From Methanospirillum purgamenti (lineage in GTDB: Archaea; Halobacteriota; Methanomicrobia; Methanomicrobiales; Methanospirillaceae): a DNA stretch of 64,000 nucleotides. The translations under genes were made by a program, and so were the position numbers. Below the pieces are notes generated by a model that saw nothing but the letters and a program-made list of their open reading frames with translations, was not told where the DNA came from and ran no database searches. The stretch lies in NCBI RefSeq assembly GCF_018502485.1, contig NZ_CP075546.1; one strand, written 5' to 3'. This document shows positions 27,201-35,954 of this stretch, one piece after another (position 1 is the first letter of the stretch; each line of letters opens with the position of its first letter).

Positions 27201-27235
27201 CACGCATGGAGAATGTAATCGCAATTTCAGGCTGA
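24203..27235 (+). CDS. cheA: Chemotaxis histidine kinase CheA fused to a C-terminal CheC phosphatase domain
   Basis: A 1010-residue protein. The Hpt domain (1-110) has the phosphorylated histidine about residue 46 in RSAHSLKGMSAS. Two related P2-like segments follow (about 173-255 and 284-370). Then come the dimerisation domain, the ATPase with N box HLIRNALDHGIE, G1 EDDGGGV and G2 GRGVGLDVV, and a CheW-like domain (about 640-780). After a basic linker (GGRRGKKMVK) residues about 805-1010 form a CheC domain with both D/S-x3-E-x2-N active sites (DELRELGN and SAINEIGN) and the proline 23 residues after each asparagine. Kinase and phosphatase of CheY are therefore one chain; that fusion is unusual. 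The frame is continuous, with no sign of an assembly error. Confidence 0.95.
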   Translation: MSDLDAYRSLYVAESRENLEGIVSNLLVLEKGTDSHAIDEIFRSAHSLKGMSASMGFMHMEEICHALEDVFSQIRSGKLEVTQSLVDDLLAGADDIELMIDEIEEGGEGQLEHKDQRVKSLKRWLAVADGGTKETRPDPEPTPLIQYEPDSDQSGDMYEGPSYDQDAGAGCQSYEISLSLADNVDNKNLRGMLILQNLESIGEIIQTGPVRSVIEDDENFSGAITLQFRTNAGIGAIETILGVSDVQSRTINVAQHPIGESVIPEKDDIEDLSPVEVISDGEEQYTIHIEISSSVDSKNLRSMLLLQNIEGLGKISQITPKRTIIEDSDSFNGIIDLLFITNEPKEKILSLLKGSDIKNYSVQKEEPVITPVSGISVESSDDLTPTGPRTSTPDKTEKKREVKNIRVDIDRLDHMMNLVEDLVINRGRLEQIAQQYKIKELDETLNMVGRSVSDLQVMMMDIRMIPLNHIFNRFPRTVRDIATKEGKEVDFVVEGGDTELDRSVMDGLNDPLLHLIRNALDHGIESPDVRITNGKNPKGLLKLSASRDKDNVVIVIEDDGGGVNVEKIKKKALERGLVTEESLALMSDQEAYDLLFQPGFSTADKITDISGRGVGLDVVRTTIASLQGTIKLESVPGEGSRFELVLPPTMAIVMVMMIRINGKRCAIPITNVAEVASLAAFPIQNIGNGEGLLMRDEIIVLYRLDDMFGRSKTEEVIVVLQNGPKKGAIIADLIEGQQEVVIKPLSKFVGTCEGVSGVTIPGDGEVVPVLDVKAILREGGQKSAKKAGGRRGKKMVKNVVTDGDLVISEQQADELRELGNIGAAHAATTLSTILSTMIQIRVPEIILVNLANLRNYLDDVRAALTVFQIQGQISGEGYLILHIPEDSIIRLTNIMIGTTELNREIDDMDKSAINEIGNIMTSSFLDACATLLNIIMIPSPPSMVIDMPHAALESIIATQEIRENVDEVVLFRTELTCATHEIKANIILLPSRSLLQEIFARMENVIAISG

Positions 27236-27240
27236 ATTGA

Positions 27241-27741
27241 ATGAACGGAACTACTACCGGCAATGACCAGCGTGAGGTCATCATTATCGGTATTGGTGAA
27301 TGGAGTACTGGGGACTCCGTTATGACCTCAATAGGGCTAGGTTCATGTATCGGGCTTGTTCTTCATGATGAAACAAAGAAAATTGGAGGACTCGCTCATG
27401 TTATGCTTCCAAAATCAAGTGGAAAACCAAATGAGCGGGCGGGAAAATATGCAGACACCGCTGTTGAAGTACTCATAAAAGAGCTTACCCTTAAGGGAAG
27501 TAAAATATCCAATATGAAAGCAAAACTTGCCGGAGGTGCTTCAATGTTTCAGAACTTTTCTGGCAATCTCAATATTGGAGAACGAAATGCCGAGGCACTG
27601 AAAGCAATTCTAAAAGAACTTTCAATACCTATCGTTCGGGAAGATCTAGGCGGAACGATTGGAAGAACGGTTACATATTTCCCAAAAGAAAATGGACGGC
27701 TTGTTATCAGGCAGGCTGATGGAACAACAAGAGAAATTTAG
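27241..27741 (+). CDS. cheD: Chemoreceptor glutamine deamidase CheD
   Basis: A 166-residue protein that deamidates receptor glutamines and in other organisms binds CheC to raise its phosphatase activity. The catalytic cysteine is in LGSCIGLVLHD and the histidine in GGLAHVMLP. The family signature KLAGGASMF follows. It starts five bases after the CheA-CheC fusion and ends convergent with the TPR-CheC gene. With two CheC domains beside it, CheD may regulate both. Confidence 0.94.
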   Translation: MNGTTTGNDQREVIIIGIGEWSTGDSVMTSIGLGSCIGLVLHDETKKIGGLAHVMLPKSSGKPNERAGKYADTAVEVLIKELTLKGSKISNMKAKLAGGASMFQNFSGNLNIGERNAEALKAILKELSIPIVREDLGGTIGRTVTYFPKENGRLVIRQADGTTREI

Positions 27742-27742
27742 T

Positions 27743-29389
27743 TTAAATTCCTGCGGCTGAATCTTCAATAATCTTTTCAAGCATCTTTACAATGTCGAGG
27801 AGCACCGGAGGGTTTGGCAGCATAAAAATGTTCAGATTCAATTCATGCTCGTCACAAATTAATTCTGTTTTGAAAAATACTACATTGTCGTAGAGAATAT
27901 TGCTCTCCTGAATGACCAGATCAAAGACATTTTCCGGCAGATCAAATATGGTCCGGGGAGGGGAAGGGAGCATAATTATTCCAAGAAGTTCGGCTGTTCC
28001 ATCAAGGAAGGCTGATACCATGATATTGCCTATCTCATTGATGGCACTCTCATCCATTTCATTGAGTGGCCGTTCTGGCTCGATTGGCATACCCAGCATA
28101 ATGGAGGTCATCTGAATGACAGATTCCTGTGGAACATGAAGGATAACATATCCGGCCTTTGCCATCTGACCTTCCATGGTAAAGATAACCATCGCTGAAA
28201 GAGTTTGTTCTATCTCCTGGTTTATCTTCTGAAGATCGACAATATTTATCTCCGGAACATTCAGCATAATCGGAGTATTCAACATTGTTGACAAGGTAGT
28301 CGCTGCATGTGATGCACCGATATTACCTAGTTCCCGAAGAGCATCTTTTTGATTTTCATTCAAATCAACTCGAATGCCCTCTTTCTGTTCCATAGCCATA
28401 GTTCCACTCAACGGTGCTGCTCCGGTTTGAGGAATACTATCTTCCTGTTCTTCTTTATTTCCTTCATTGGTCACTTCGGCAGGAATCTCATCCTTAAACT
28501 GCATGAGGATGCTCATGACCGGATCGTCCTCTATCATTGCTGGTGATGGTGCTTGTGAAGGTAATTCTTTTGTTTCGTCAGGCACTTCTTCCGGTTTTTC
28601 TTCTGGCTGGTCAGAAGAATACTGAGCCAGAATTGACATGACAAGATCTGCTTCAGACTGAGGTTTTTCAGGGACCGATGATTTCATTATTGGCTCTTTT
28701 TTCGGTTCAACAATTGGTTTTTCAAAGAGATCATCATCTTTTATGTTATTTGGAATATGTTCTTTCGTTTCCAATCCTGCGGATATTTCAGGTTTCTTTT
28801 TTCCATCCATTTCAAAAGTCTGACACCGATAAAGATGTTCTTTTGCTGCCGGATCTCCGGGATAAATTACCAAAGCTTCTTCAAATGCCTTGCATGCAAG
28901 GGAATATTCTCCAAGTTCCTCATATGCAAGCCCTATCTTTAAAAAAGGTTCGATAAAGTCGGGATGAATGCCACTCGCAGAATCAAAATATTGTACTGCT
29001 GCATAGAAGTTTTTCTGATCCATCAGAAGGTTGCCCCACTGCATATACCTGATATAGATCTCTTCCTCCGGCCGGGAACGATATTTGGGACGATATTGAT
29101 CTGATTTTTGTCCAGGTCGCATGAGGAGGCTTAAATTTTTTCTTGCAACCGGGTTTTCAGGATCAATATCAAGTGCTGTTGTAAAGCATTTTCTTGCATG
29201 AGAAAATCGCCCCATGCGAACATAGGTATATCCAAGATTGGTTATCGCAGCGACGTTATCCGGATCCTGTGTGAAAGCTTTTCGAAATAGAAATGATGCC
29301 TGATCATAATCTCTTCGCTCCAAGGCTGATTCACCCATTCGGAGTAGATTTCTGACTTCCCGGCGTAGTGCGGCATCCATAGCAATCAT
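27743..29389 (-). CDS. TPR-repeat protein fused to a CheC phosphatase domain
   Basis: A 548-residue protein read toward cheD. Residues about 10-190 hold four to five TPR-like repeats (FLFRKAFTQDPDNVAAITNL and similar), residues 190-335 are an acidic low-complexity linker containing a twice-used motif DPVMSILMQF/DLVMSILAQY, and residues about 345-548 are a CheC domain. Both active-site motifs are intact (DALRELGN and SAINEIGN), and the CheC part closely resembles the one fused to CheA. It is probably a second CheY-P phosphatase targeted by its TPRs. It could start four codons later at a second ATG region; the first is used here. Confidence 0.9.
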   Translation of the reverse strand: MIAMDAALRREVRNLLRMGESALERRDYDQASFLFRKAFTQDPDNVAAITNLGYTYVRMGRFSHARKCFTTALDIDPENPVARKNLSLLMRPGQKSDQYRPKYRSRPEEEIYIRYMQWGNLLMDQKNFYAAVQYFDSASGIHPDFIEPFLKIGLAYEELGEYSLACKAFEEALVIYPGDPAAKEHLYRCQTFEMDGKKKPEISAGLETKEHIPNNIKDDDLFEKPIVEPKKEPIMKSSVPEKPQSEADLVMSILAQYSSDQPEEKPEEVPDETKELPSQAPSPAMIEDDPVMSILMQFKDEIPAEVTNEGNKEEQEDSIPQTGAAPLSGTMAMEQKEGIRVDLNENQKDALRELGNIGASHAATTLSTMLNTPIMLNVPEINIVDLQKINQEIEQTLSAMVIFTMEGQMAKAGYVILHVPQESVIQMTSIMLGMPIEPERPLNEMDESAINEIGNIMVSAFLDGTAELLGIIMLPSPPRTIFDLPENVFDLVIQESNILYDNVVFFKTELICDEHELNLNIFMLPNPPVLLDIVKMLEKIIEDSAAGI

Positions 29390-29497
29390 GATATATGTAT
29401 CATAACCCGAAGAAAAAACCGGGTTACAAGGCTGATAGTAGAACTATTCTGTGTATAGATTATATACATTGCTCAACAGTACTTTGAATAAGCCTCA

Positions 29498-30055
29498 TTA
29501 CATGATAAATACTGCAGCAGCAAGAACTGTTGTCCATTTACCATTAAGTTCTCCCTTTTCTGAAATGCAAATATTTGACGTTTTAATTATTTTTCCGCTT
29601 GCTTTATAGATCTGTTCTCGTTCCTGCCAGGCCGTATCAGGATCAAACTCTATTCCTAAGGTTGTTGCGAGCATAGTTGCTGCAAGATCCTCAGCATATT
29701 CTCCTGCCTGTAACTCTGTTTCACCATATGGATGGTGTTCTGAAAGATACCCATAATGGTTTTTTTCTTCAGGAACTGCAAGACCTATAGCTGCGCTTAC
29801 CAGGCGGTTTGGTTCATTTGTATCATTCCTTGCCATAACAGCAAACACAATTTCACCAGGTTTAAGCATTTTTAAACCCTCTTCCCTGGAGATTTCGATA
29901 CAGTTCGGTGGATATATGCTTGATACATTGACGATATTAAACATTTCAATGCCTGCAGAACGCAATGCAGCTTCAAAAGATGCGAGTCTGTCTTTATGAA
30001 TACCAACTCCTTTTGTAAAGAAGACTCTCCGCGGAACCATCATTGATATATTCAT
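29498..30055 (-). CDS. pdaD: Pyruvoyl-dependent arginine decarboxylase
   Basis: A 185-residue proenzyme that makes agmatine for polyamine synthesis. Self-cleavage would occur between the two serines of NVSSIYPP (about residues 45-46), leaving a pyruvoyl group on the larger chain. GVGIHKDRLASFEAAL and MARNDTNEPNR are conserved blocks, and the glutamate in YGETELQAGEYAEDLA is in the expected place. Length is normal. It stands alone, divergent from carA, 170 bases away. Confidence 0.93.
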   Translation of the reverse strand: MNISMMVPRRVFFTKGVGIHKDRLASFEAALRSAGIEMFNIVNVSSIYPPNCIEISREEGLKMLKPGEIVFAVMARNDTNEPNRLVSAAIGLAVPEEKNHYGYLSEHHPYGETELQAGEYAEDLAATMLATTLGIEFDPDTAWQEREQIYKASGKIIKTSNICISEKGELNGKWTTVLAAAVFIM

Positions 30056-30225
30056 AAGCTATACTGGAGGATAAAAACAATCCGTTCCTTGTCCATAAAA
30101 AAGATAAAAAAAGAACCTCTGTTGATCATTCGTGGTACATAATAAAATGTCCTTTTTTAGATCGCGTTCACTTTTCCGGTCGTACCTTATAATCTTATCA
30201 TGCAAACATATATGGGATATTCACC

Positions 30226-31281
30226 ATGAAGGCAGTGCTCGGACTCGAGAATGGACGATATTTCTTCGGAGAGGGCTTTGGAGTTGAGGGTGCGACAGGA
30301 GGCGAACTCGTGTTTACTACCCAGATGACCGGATACATGGAAGCTCTCACTGATCCGAGTTATCATGGCCAAATTCTTCTTTTTACCTATCCATTGATTG
30401 GAAATTATGGCGTCGATACAGAAAATTTTCAAAGTTCACGGGTTTGGGCAGGGGGGTGTGTTATCCATGAACTCTGTCGCAAACCCGCGCAAAACTCTTC
30501 TCTTGAAACTTTTTTTGAGGAACATGGTCTTTTTGGAATATCCGGGGTTGATACCCGGAACCTTACCATATGCATCCGTGAGCAGGGAACTGTACGGGCA
30601 GCTCTCCTGACTGGCAGTGATGACTGGCAGGCAGCGGTTGAACTGGCCAGAAGTACTCCTGACATCACTACACAGTCCCTGATTCCAAGTGTAAGTTGTA
30701 CGGAGCCCTGGCATAAACCTGGAAATGGTCCAAGGATCGCTGTTCTGGATTTAGGAATCAAGACCAATATGCTCAAATCTCTGTCGTCGCGTGGAGGAGA
30801 TCTCTACGTATTTCCACATGACACCAGGGCAGATGAGATTCTTGCATGCCGTCCTGATGGATTATTTATCAGCAATGGACCAGGTGATCCAGAACAGGCA
30901 AAAGATACAATAAAAACTGTTCGCGAACTGATTGGACAGTTGCCGGTGTTTGGTATCTGTATGGGCAACCAGATATGTGGTCTTTCACTTGGAGCTGAGT
31001 GTAGAAAGATGAAGTTTGGTCACCGTGGGGCAAACCAACCGGTAAGACATATTGATGGAGAAATCTCTATCACTTCCCAGAATCATGGATTTGTGGTTGA
31101 TGGCGAGACCCTTCCGGAAGGTTGCAGAATTACGTTTGTCAACTGCAATGATGGAAGTCTTGAAGGATTTGAAGATCCATCCCTGAATATTAATTGTGTT
31201 CAGTTCCATCCGGAAGCACACGCAGGTCCTCATGACACTGAAAAACGGTACTTTGATAACATGTTTCGGAGGATGGCCTGA
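30226..31281 (+). CDS. carA: Carbamoyl-phosphate synthase, small (glutaminase) subunit
   Basis: A 351-residue amidotransferase that releases ammonia from glutamine for CarB. The N-terminal half has GYMEALTDPSYHGQI. The class I glutaminase half has the nucleophile cysteine in FGICMGNQ (about residue 245) and the histidine-glutamate pair in CVQFHPEAHAGP. No clear ribosome binding site precedes the ATG, and a leaderless start is possible. The stop shares one base with the carB start. Product feeds arginine and pyrimidine synthesis. Confidence 0.96.
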   Translation: MKAVLGLENGRYFFGEGFGVEGATGGELVFTTQMTGYMEALTDPSYHGQILLFTYPLIGNYGVDTENFQSSRVWAGGCVIHELCRKPAQNSSLETFFEEHGLFGISGVDTRNLTICIREQGTVRAALLTGSDDWQAAVELARSTPDITTQSLIPSVSCTEPWHKPGNGPRIAVLDLGIKTNMLKSLSSRGGDLYVFPHDTRADEILACRPDGLFISNGPGDPEQAKDTIKTVRELIGQLPVFGICMGNQICGLSLGAECRKMKFGHRGANQPVRHIDGEISITSQNHGFVVDGETLPEGCRITFVNCNDGSLEGFEDPSLNINCVQFHPEAHAGPHDTEKRYFDNMFRRMA

Positions 31282-34200
31282 TGCCCCGCGATCCATCAAT
31301 TAAAAAGGTTCTGCTCATAGGATCTGGTCCGATTCAAATAGGTCAGGCTGCAGAATTTGATTTTTCAGGTTCACAGGCATGTCGTGCTCTTCGTGAAGAG
31401 GGAGTATCGGTTGTTCTTGTAAATTCCAATCCTGCTACCATACAGACCGATCCTGATATGGCTGATGTTACCTATGTTGAGCCATTACAGGCTGATATCA
31501 TCGCCAAAATAATTAAAAAAGAAAAACCTGATGGTATCCTCTCTGGAATGGGTGGCCAGACCGGATTGAATCTGACTGCCGAACTTGCAGAGATGGGGGC
31601 ACTTGAAGGAGTCAGAATCCTGGGAACTCCTCTGAAAGCAATTTACGAAGGAGAAGATCGTGAAAAATTCAGAGACTTGATGAACCGGATTGGAGAGCCG
31701 GTTCCTCGTTCTGTGATCGTAAGTTCCCTGGATCAGCTTGAACACGCAGCATCTGTTGTTGGTTTTCCAGCAATCATTCGGCCTGCATATACCCTCGGTG
31801 GTGCCGGTGGAGGTATTGCATACAATTTTGATGAACTCAGGCGAATTGTCGAACTTGGTATTGGTAAGTCACGAATTCACCAGGTTCTCATAGAAGAGAG
31901 TGTTGCAGGCTGGAAAGAGATCGAATTTGAAGTCATGCGTGATGCCAACGACACCTGTATTACCATCTGTGGGATGGAGAATGTTGACCCGATGGGAATT
32001 CATACCGGGGAAAGTGTGGTTGTTGCACCAATTCTGACATTGCGTGATGATGAATTCCATCTTCTCCGAAACGCTGCTCTCAAGATAATCCGTGCCCTTG
32101 ATGTCCAGGGAGGATGCAATATTCAGTTTGCGTTCAAGAAGGATGCTGAATACCGGGTTATTGAGGTTAATCCCCGTGTATCGCGGTCTTCTGCATTGGC
32201 ATCAAAAGCAACCGGTTATCCCATTGCACGGGTTGCTTCAAAGATTGCCATTGGTCTGCGACTTGACGAGATATTGAATACTGTAACCGGAAAAACACCA
32301 GCATCCTTTGAGCCTTCAATAGACTATGTTGTTGTAAAGGTTCCCCGGTGGCCCTTTGACAAGTTCAAAACCGCTGATCGGACGTTAACAACTGCGATGA
32401 AAAGTACCGGAGAAGTGATGGCGATTGGACGGTGCGTAGAAGAGGCATTTCTCAAATCAATCCGTTCACTAGATACTGATATTGATCATCACTCAGTCCT
32501 CTCTGAAATAAAGATGATTCTTCAGCGACCAACAGATGAGCGGTTTGGTGCCCTGTTTGATGCATTCCGTCAGGGGATGACTCTTGAAGAGATTGCAGAT
32601 ATAACAAAAATCACCCCGTTCTGGCTTGAAAAGATCCAGAACATTGTGAATCTTGAAAAGGCCCTCTCAATTGGTGCTGACGCTGCTCTCATTAAAAAAG
32701 CCAAGCAGTATGGATTTTCTGACGGAGAGATCGCACAATTGTCAGGCAAAGATGTTGCTGATATCTCTGCAGTAACCGGAAATCCTGTCTACAAAATGGT
32801 GGATACTTGTGCAGCAGAGTTTCCGGCAATGACTCCATACTTTTACTCAACCTATGGGGATGAGGTATGTGAGATCTCCCATTCTGACAAGAAGAAAGTG
32901 ATGATACTGGGTTCCGGTCCTATTCGAATAGGTCAGGGTATTGAATTTGATTACTGCACGGTCCATGCAATCACAGCACTCAGAGAAGAAGGATACGAGG
33001 TCCATGTCGTAAATAATAATCCTGAGACTGTGTCGACTGATTTTGATACTTCTGACCGGCTCTTTTTCGAACCGATGACACTTGAGGATGTTTCAAACAT
33101 TCTCCAGAAAGATTCCTATTATGGTATTATGGTTCAGTTTGGAGGTCAGAATGCGGTCAATTTGGCAGTACCTCTGAAAAATGAGATTGAACGACTGAAA
33201 TTACAGACCCGTATCCTTGGAACAACCCCGGATGCAATGGATATGGCAGAAGATCGGGACCGGTTTAGTGTGCTGTTAGATTCTCTTGGCATACCCACAC
33301 CTCCGAATGGATCAGCATACAGTGAAAAGGAAGCGTTTAATACTGCTGAACGTATCGGATATCCGGTTCTGGTCAGACCCTCCTATGTTCTCGGTGGCCG
33401 GGCCATGGAGATTGTGCATGATGACGCAGAACTTTCAACATATATGCGGGAAGCTGTCAAGGTTTCAAAAAGCCATCCGGTTTTGATTGATCGGTTCTTA
33501 CAGAATGCAATTGAACTTGATGTAGATGCAGTCTGTGATGGGACTGATGTCATCATCGGTGGAATTATGGAGCATATTGAGACAGCAGGAGTCCATTCTG
33601 GTGATTCTGCCTGTGTTATTCCACCTCAATCACTCTCTCCACAAATACTTGCTGATGTCCGGGATTATACCCGGAAAATTGCACTCGGTCTGGGAGTTGT
33701 CGGTCTTGTAAACATTCAGTTTGCTGTTCAGGGAAACACTGTGTATGTTCTTGAGGCAAATCCCCGGGCAAGCCGAACGGTTCCCTTTGTAGCAAAATCC
33801 GTTGGAATCCCTCTTGCGAAAATTGCTGCGCGTGTTATGATGGGCGGTAAACTTGCCGATCTCCCATACAAAGAACAGGAAATTTCACATGTTGCAGTAA
33901 AAGAAGTTCTTTTACCATTTAACAAACTCCCTGGTGTAGACACGGTTCTGGGACCTGAGATGAAATCAACTGGAGAAGTCATGGGGATTGACTATGATTT
34001 CGGCCGTGCATATTACAAAGCAAGTATTGCTGCACATAACCGGCTCCCGAAATCAGGAAATGTTTTCATTTCTGTGACTGATGACCTGAAAGATCAGATA
34101 TTGAAAGTCGCGAAGACTTTTGTTGAGAATGGCCTCTCGATATATGCAACAAGCGGTACGGTAGAGTTTTTTGCAGAACAAGGAGTGACTGCAAATCTTG

Positions 34201-34451
34201 TCCGAAAAATTGCAGAAGGTTCACCCAATGTTCTTGATATGCTTCGTGCTGGAGAAATAAGCCTGATAATCAATAATTTTGCTGATAAACAGTCACGCCA
34301 TGATCATGAACAGATCATGAGGATTGCCGTTGATTATGGGATTCCATATATCACAACCGTACAGGCAGCAGTCGCAGCAGCAGAAGCGATTAATTCGGTC
34401 AAGGAAGAGAACCTGACCATAGAACCCCTCCAGCATTACCTTTGCAGCTAA
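31281..34451 (+). CDS. carB: Carbamoyl-phosphate synthase, large subunit
   Basis: A 1056-residue synthetase with two homologous halves, each an ATP-grasp unit: GSGPIQIGQAAEFDFSGSQA opens the first and GSGPIRIGQGIEFDYC (about residue 547) opens the second. The C-terminal MGS-like allosteric domain (about 930-1056) has KVAKTFVENGLSIYATSGT. One half makes carboxyphosphate and the other phosphorylates carbamate. Length is normal. A T-rich tract follows the stop. Confidence 0.97.
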   Translation: MPRDPSIKKVLLIGSGPIQIGQAAEFDFSGSQACRALREEGVSVVLVNSNPATIQTDPDMADVTYVEPLQADIIAKIIKKEKPDGILSGMGGQTGLNLTAELAEMGALEGVRILGTPLKAIYEGEDREKFRDLMNRIGEPVPRSVIVSSLDQLEHAASVVGFPAIIRPAYTLGGAGGGIAYNFDELRRIVELGIGKSRIHQVLIEESVAGWKEIEFEVMRDANDTCITICGMENVDPMGIHTGESVVVAPILTLRDDEFHLLRNAALKIIRALDVQGGCNIQFAFKKDAEYRVIEVNPRVSRSSALASKATGYPIARVASKIAIGLRLDEILNTVTGKTPASFEPSIDYVVVKVPRWPFDKFKTADRTLTTAMKSTGEVMAIGRCVEEAFLKSIRSLDTDIDHHSVLSEIKMILQRPTDERFGALFDAFRQGMTLEEIADITKITPFWLEKIQNIVNLEKALSIGADAALIKKAKQYGFSDGEIAQLSGKDVADISAVTGNPVYKMVDTCAAEFPAMTPYFYSTYGDEVCEISHSDKKKVMILGSGPIRIGQGIEFDYCTVHAITALREEGYEVHVVNNNPETVSTDFDTSDRLFFEPMTLEDVSNILQKDSYYGIMVQFGGQNAVNLAVPLKNEIERLKLQTRILGTTPDAMDMAEDRDRFSVLLDSLGIPTPPNGSAYSEKEAFNTAERIGYPVLVRPSYVLGGRAMEIVHDDAELSTYMREAVKVSKSHPVLIDRFLQNAIELDVDAVCDGTDVIIGGIMEHIETAGVHSGDSACVIPPQSLSPQILADVRDYTRKIALGLGVVGLVNIQFAVQGNTVYVLEANPRASRTVPFVAKSVGIPLAKIAARVMMGGKLADLPYKEQEISHVAVKEVLLPFNKLPGVDTVLGPEMKSTGEVMGIDYDFGRAYYKASIAAHNRLPKSGNVFISVTDDLKDQILKVAKTFVENGLSIYATSGTVEFFAEQGVTANLVRKIAEGSPNVLDMLRAGEISLIINNFADKQSRHDHEQIMRIAVDYGIPYITTVQAAVAAAEAINSVKEENLTIEPLQHYLCS

Positions 34452-34465
34452 ATCTGCATCAGTAT

Positions 34466-34500
34466 CTTTTTTTACAAACGGTTTTTCTTTCTTAGTGACT
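34466..34500 (+). terminator. T-rich terminator after carB
   Basis: ATCTTTTTTTACAAACGGTTTTTCTTTC lies 15-45 bases after the carB stop, with two strong T tracts as used for archaeal termination. The argG promoter must overlap or follow it. Confidence 0.4.
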
Positions 34501-34531
34501 CATATGTAGGAGATTAACCGGTGAAATTTCC

Positions 34532-35719
34532 ATGGGAAAAGGAACAGTAGTACTTGCATATTCAGGCGGTCTTGACACGTCCATTTGTATTCCGCTCCTC
34601 AAGGAGGAGTATGGGTATGACCGGGTAGTGACCGTTGCTGCTGATGTCGGACAGCGGAAAGAAGAAATTTCAGTTGCAGAAGAGAAGGGCAAGAAGTTAG
34701 CCGACAAGCATTATACGATTGATCTCATCGAGCCATTTGTTGATCGGTGTCTGATGCCATCCATTAAGGCAAATGGTCTGTATGAAGGGTACCCGATGGG
34801 AACGTCTCTTGCACGGCCGGTCATTGCAGAAGCGGTTGTTGAGGTTGCAAAAAAGGAAGGAGCAACTGCGGTTGCACATGGATGTACCGGAAAAGGAAAT
34901 GACCAGCTCAGATTTGACGTTGTCTTCCGATCAGCTGATCTTGAAGTTGTTGCACCAATCCGTGAGCGGAATATGACCCGTGAATGGGAGATCGAGTATG
35001 CAAAAGAGCATGGTGTCCCGGTTCCGGTTGACAAGGAAAAACCCTGGTCAGTCGATGAAAACCTCTGGAGCCGGTCTATTGAAGGTGGGAAATTAGAGGA
35101 TCCTGCATTTCACCCGCCGGAAGAGATCTATGCCTGGACTGCTTCCCCACTAAAAGCCCCGGATGAACCAAAAATCCTGACAATAACCTTTGAGAAGGGA
35201 ATACCCGTCGCCCTTGATGGAACCAGGATGAAGGGAGCTGAACTCATTCGAAAGCTCAATGAAATTGCAGGTAGTCATGGAATCGGCCGCAATGACATGA
35301 TGGAGAACCGTGTTCTGGGAATTAAGGCACGTGAGATCTATGAGCATCCGGCAGCTACCGTTCTTCTTGCTGCACATGCAGACCTAGAACGCCTTGTTCT
35401 GACCAGGGAAGAGTATTCATTCAAACAAAGTGTGGATGCAAAGTGGGCACAACTTGCATATTACGGCCTCATTTATGAACCACTCTGGGATGCCCTGAAT
35501 GCTTTCATTGATACAACCCAGCTCAGAGTGAATGGTGATGTGGATGTTCGTCTTTTTAAAGGTTCAGTAACAGTCATCGGAAGGTCTTCTAAGGATTCGT
35601 TCTATTCGATCGATATTGCTTCATTTGATTCGACTACGGTTGATCAGACTGATGCCATCGGGTATTCCATGTATTATGGTCTGCAGGCACGGCTGGTTCG
35701 GAAAAAACTGAATAAATAA
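34532..35719 (+). CDS. argG: Argininosuccinate synthase
   Basis: A 395-residue ATP-dependent ligase joining citrulline and aspartate. The PP-loop AYSGGLDTSICI is at residue 8, and AHGCTGKGNDQLRFD (about residue 115) and GTRMKGAELI are conserved. Length is normal. With carAB upstream and argH at the start of the window it gives the second half of arginine synthesis. Its promoter is probably separate from carB because of the T-rich tract. Confidence 0.97.
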   Translation: MGKGTVVLAYSGGLDTSICIPLLKEEYGYDRVVTVAADVGQRKEEISVAEEKGKKLADKHYTIDLIEPFVDRCLMPSIKANGLYEGYPMGTSLARPVIAEAVVEVAKKEGATAVAHGCTGKGNDQLRFDVVFRSADLEVVAPIRERNMTREWEIEYAKEHGVPVPVDKEKPWSVDENLWSRSIEGGKLEDPAFHPPEEIYAWTASPLKAPDEPKILTITFEKGIPVALDGTRMKGAELIRKLNEIAGSHGIGRNDMMENRVLGIKAREIYEHPAATVLLAAHADLERLVLTREEYSFKQSVDAKWAQLAYYGLIYEPLWDALNAFIDTTQLRVNGDVDVRLFKGSVTVIGRSSKDSFYSIDIASFDSTTVDQTDAIGYSMYYGLQARLVRKKLNK

Positions 35720-35870
35720 ATTTAAATTTCCCTTTTTTGTCAAATGTTTGATTATTCCTGAAAAATGAACTTTTCAGGTATTGGTCTTCCAATTGGTGTC
35801 CTGTCAAATTCATGGTTATTACTAACAAAACACACAGATTGGCATCAATATATCGATAGAGTCGAAAAAG

Positions 35871-35894
35871 GGGAGGAGAGTGTTCTCTTCTCCC
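35871..35894. terminator. Perfect 10-bp stem-loop between argG and the PEGA gene
   Basis: GGGAGGAGAG, TGTT, CTCTTCTCCC form a 10-base-pair stem with one G-T pair and a four-base loop. It lies 150 bases after argG and 60 bases before the next start. It is not followed by a strong T tract, so it could be a processing or regulatory hairpin rather than a terminator. Nothing else is visible in this 235-base gap. Confidence 0.4.
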
Positions 35895-35954
35895 TCTTTG
35901 ACGAAATAATTATCTCCTCCCTATGACATCTCTAATCACCGCGAGGTGTATCAG

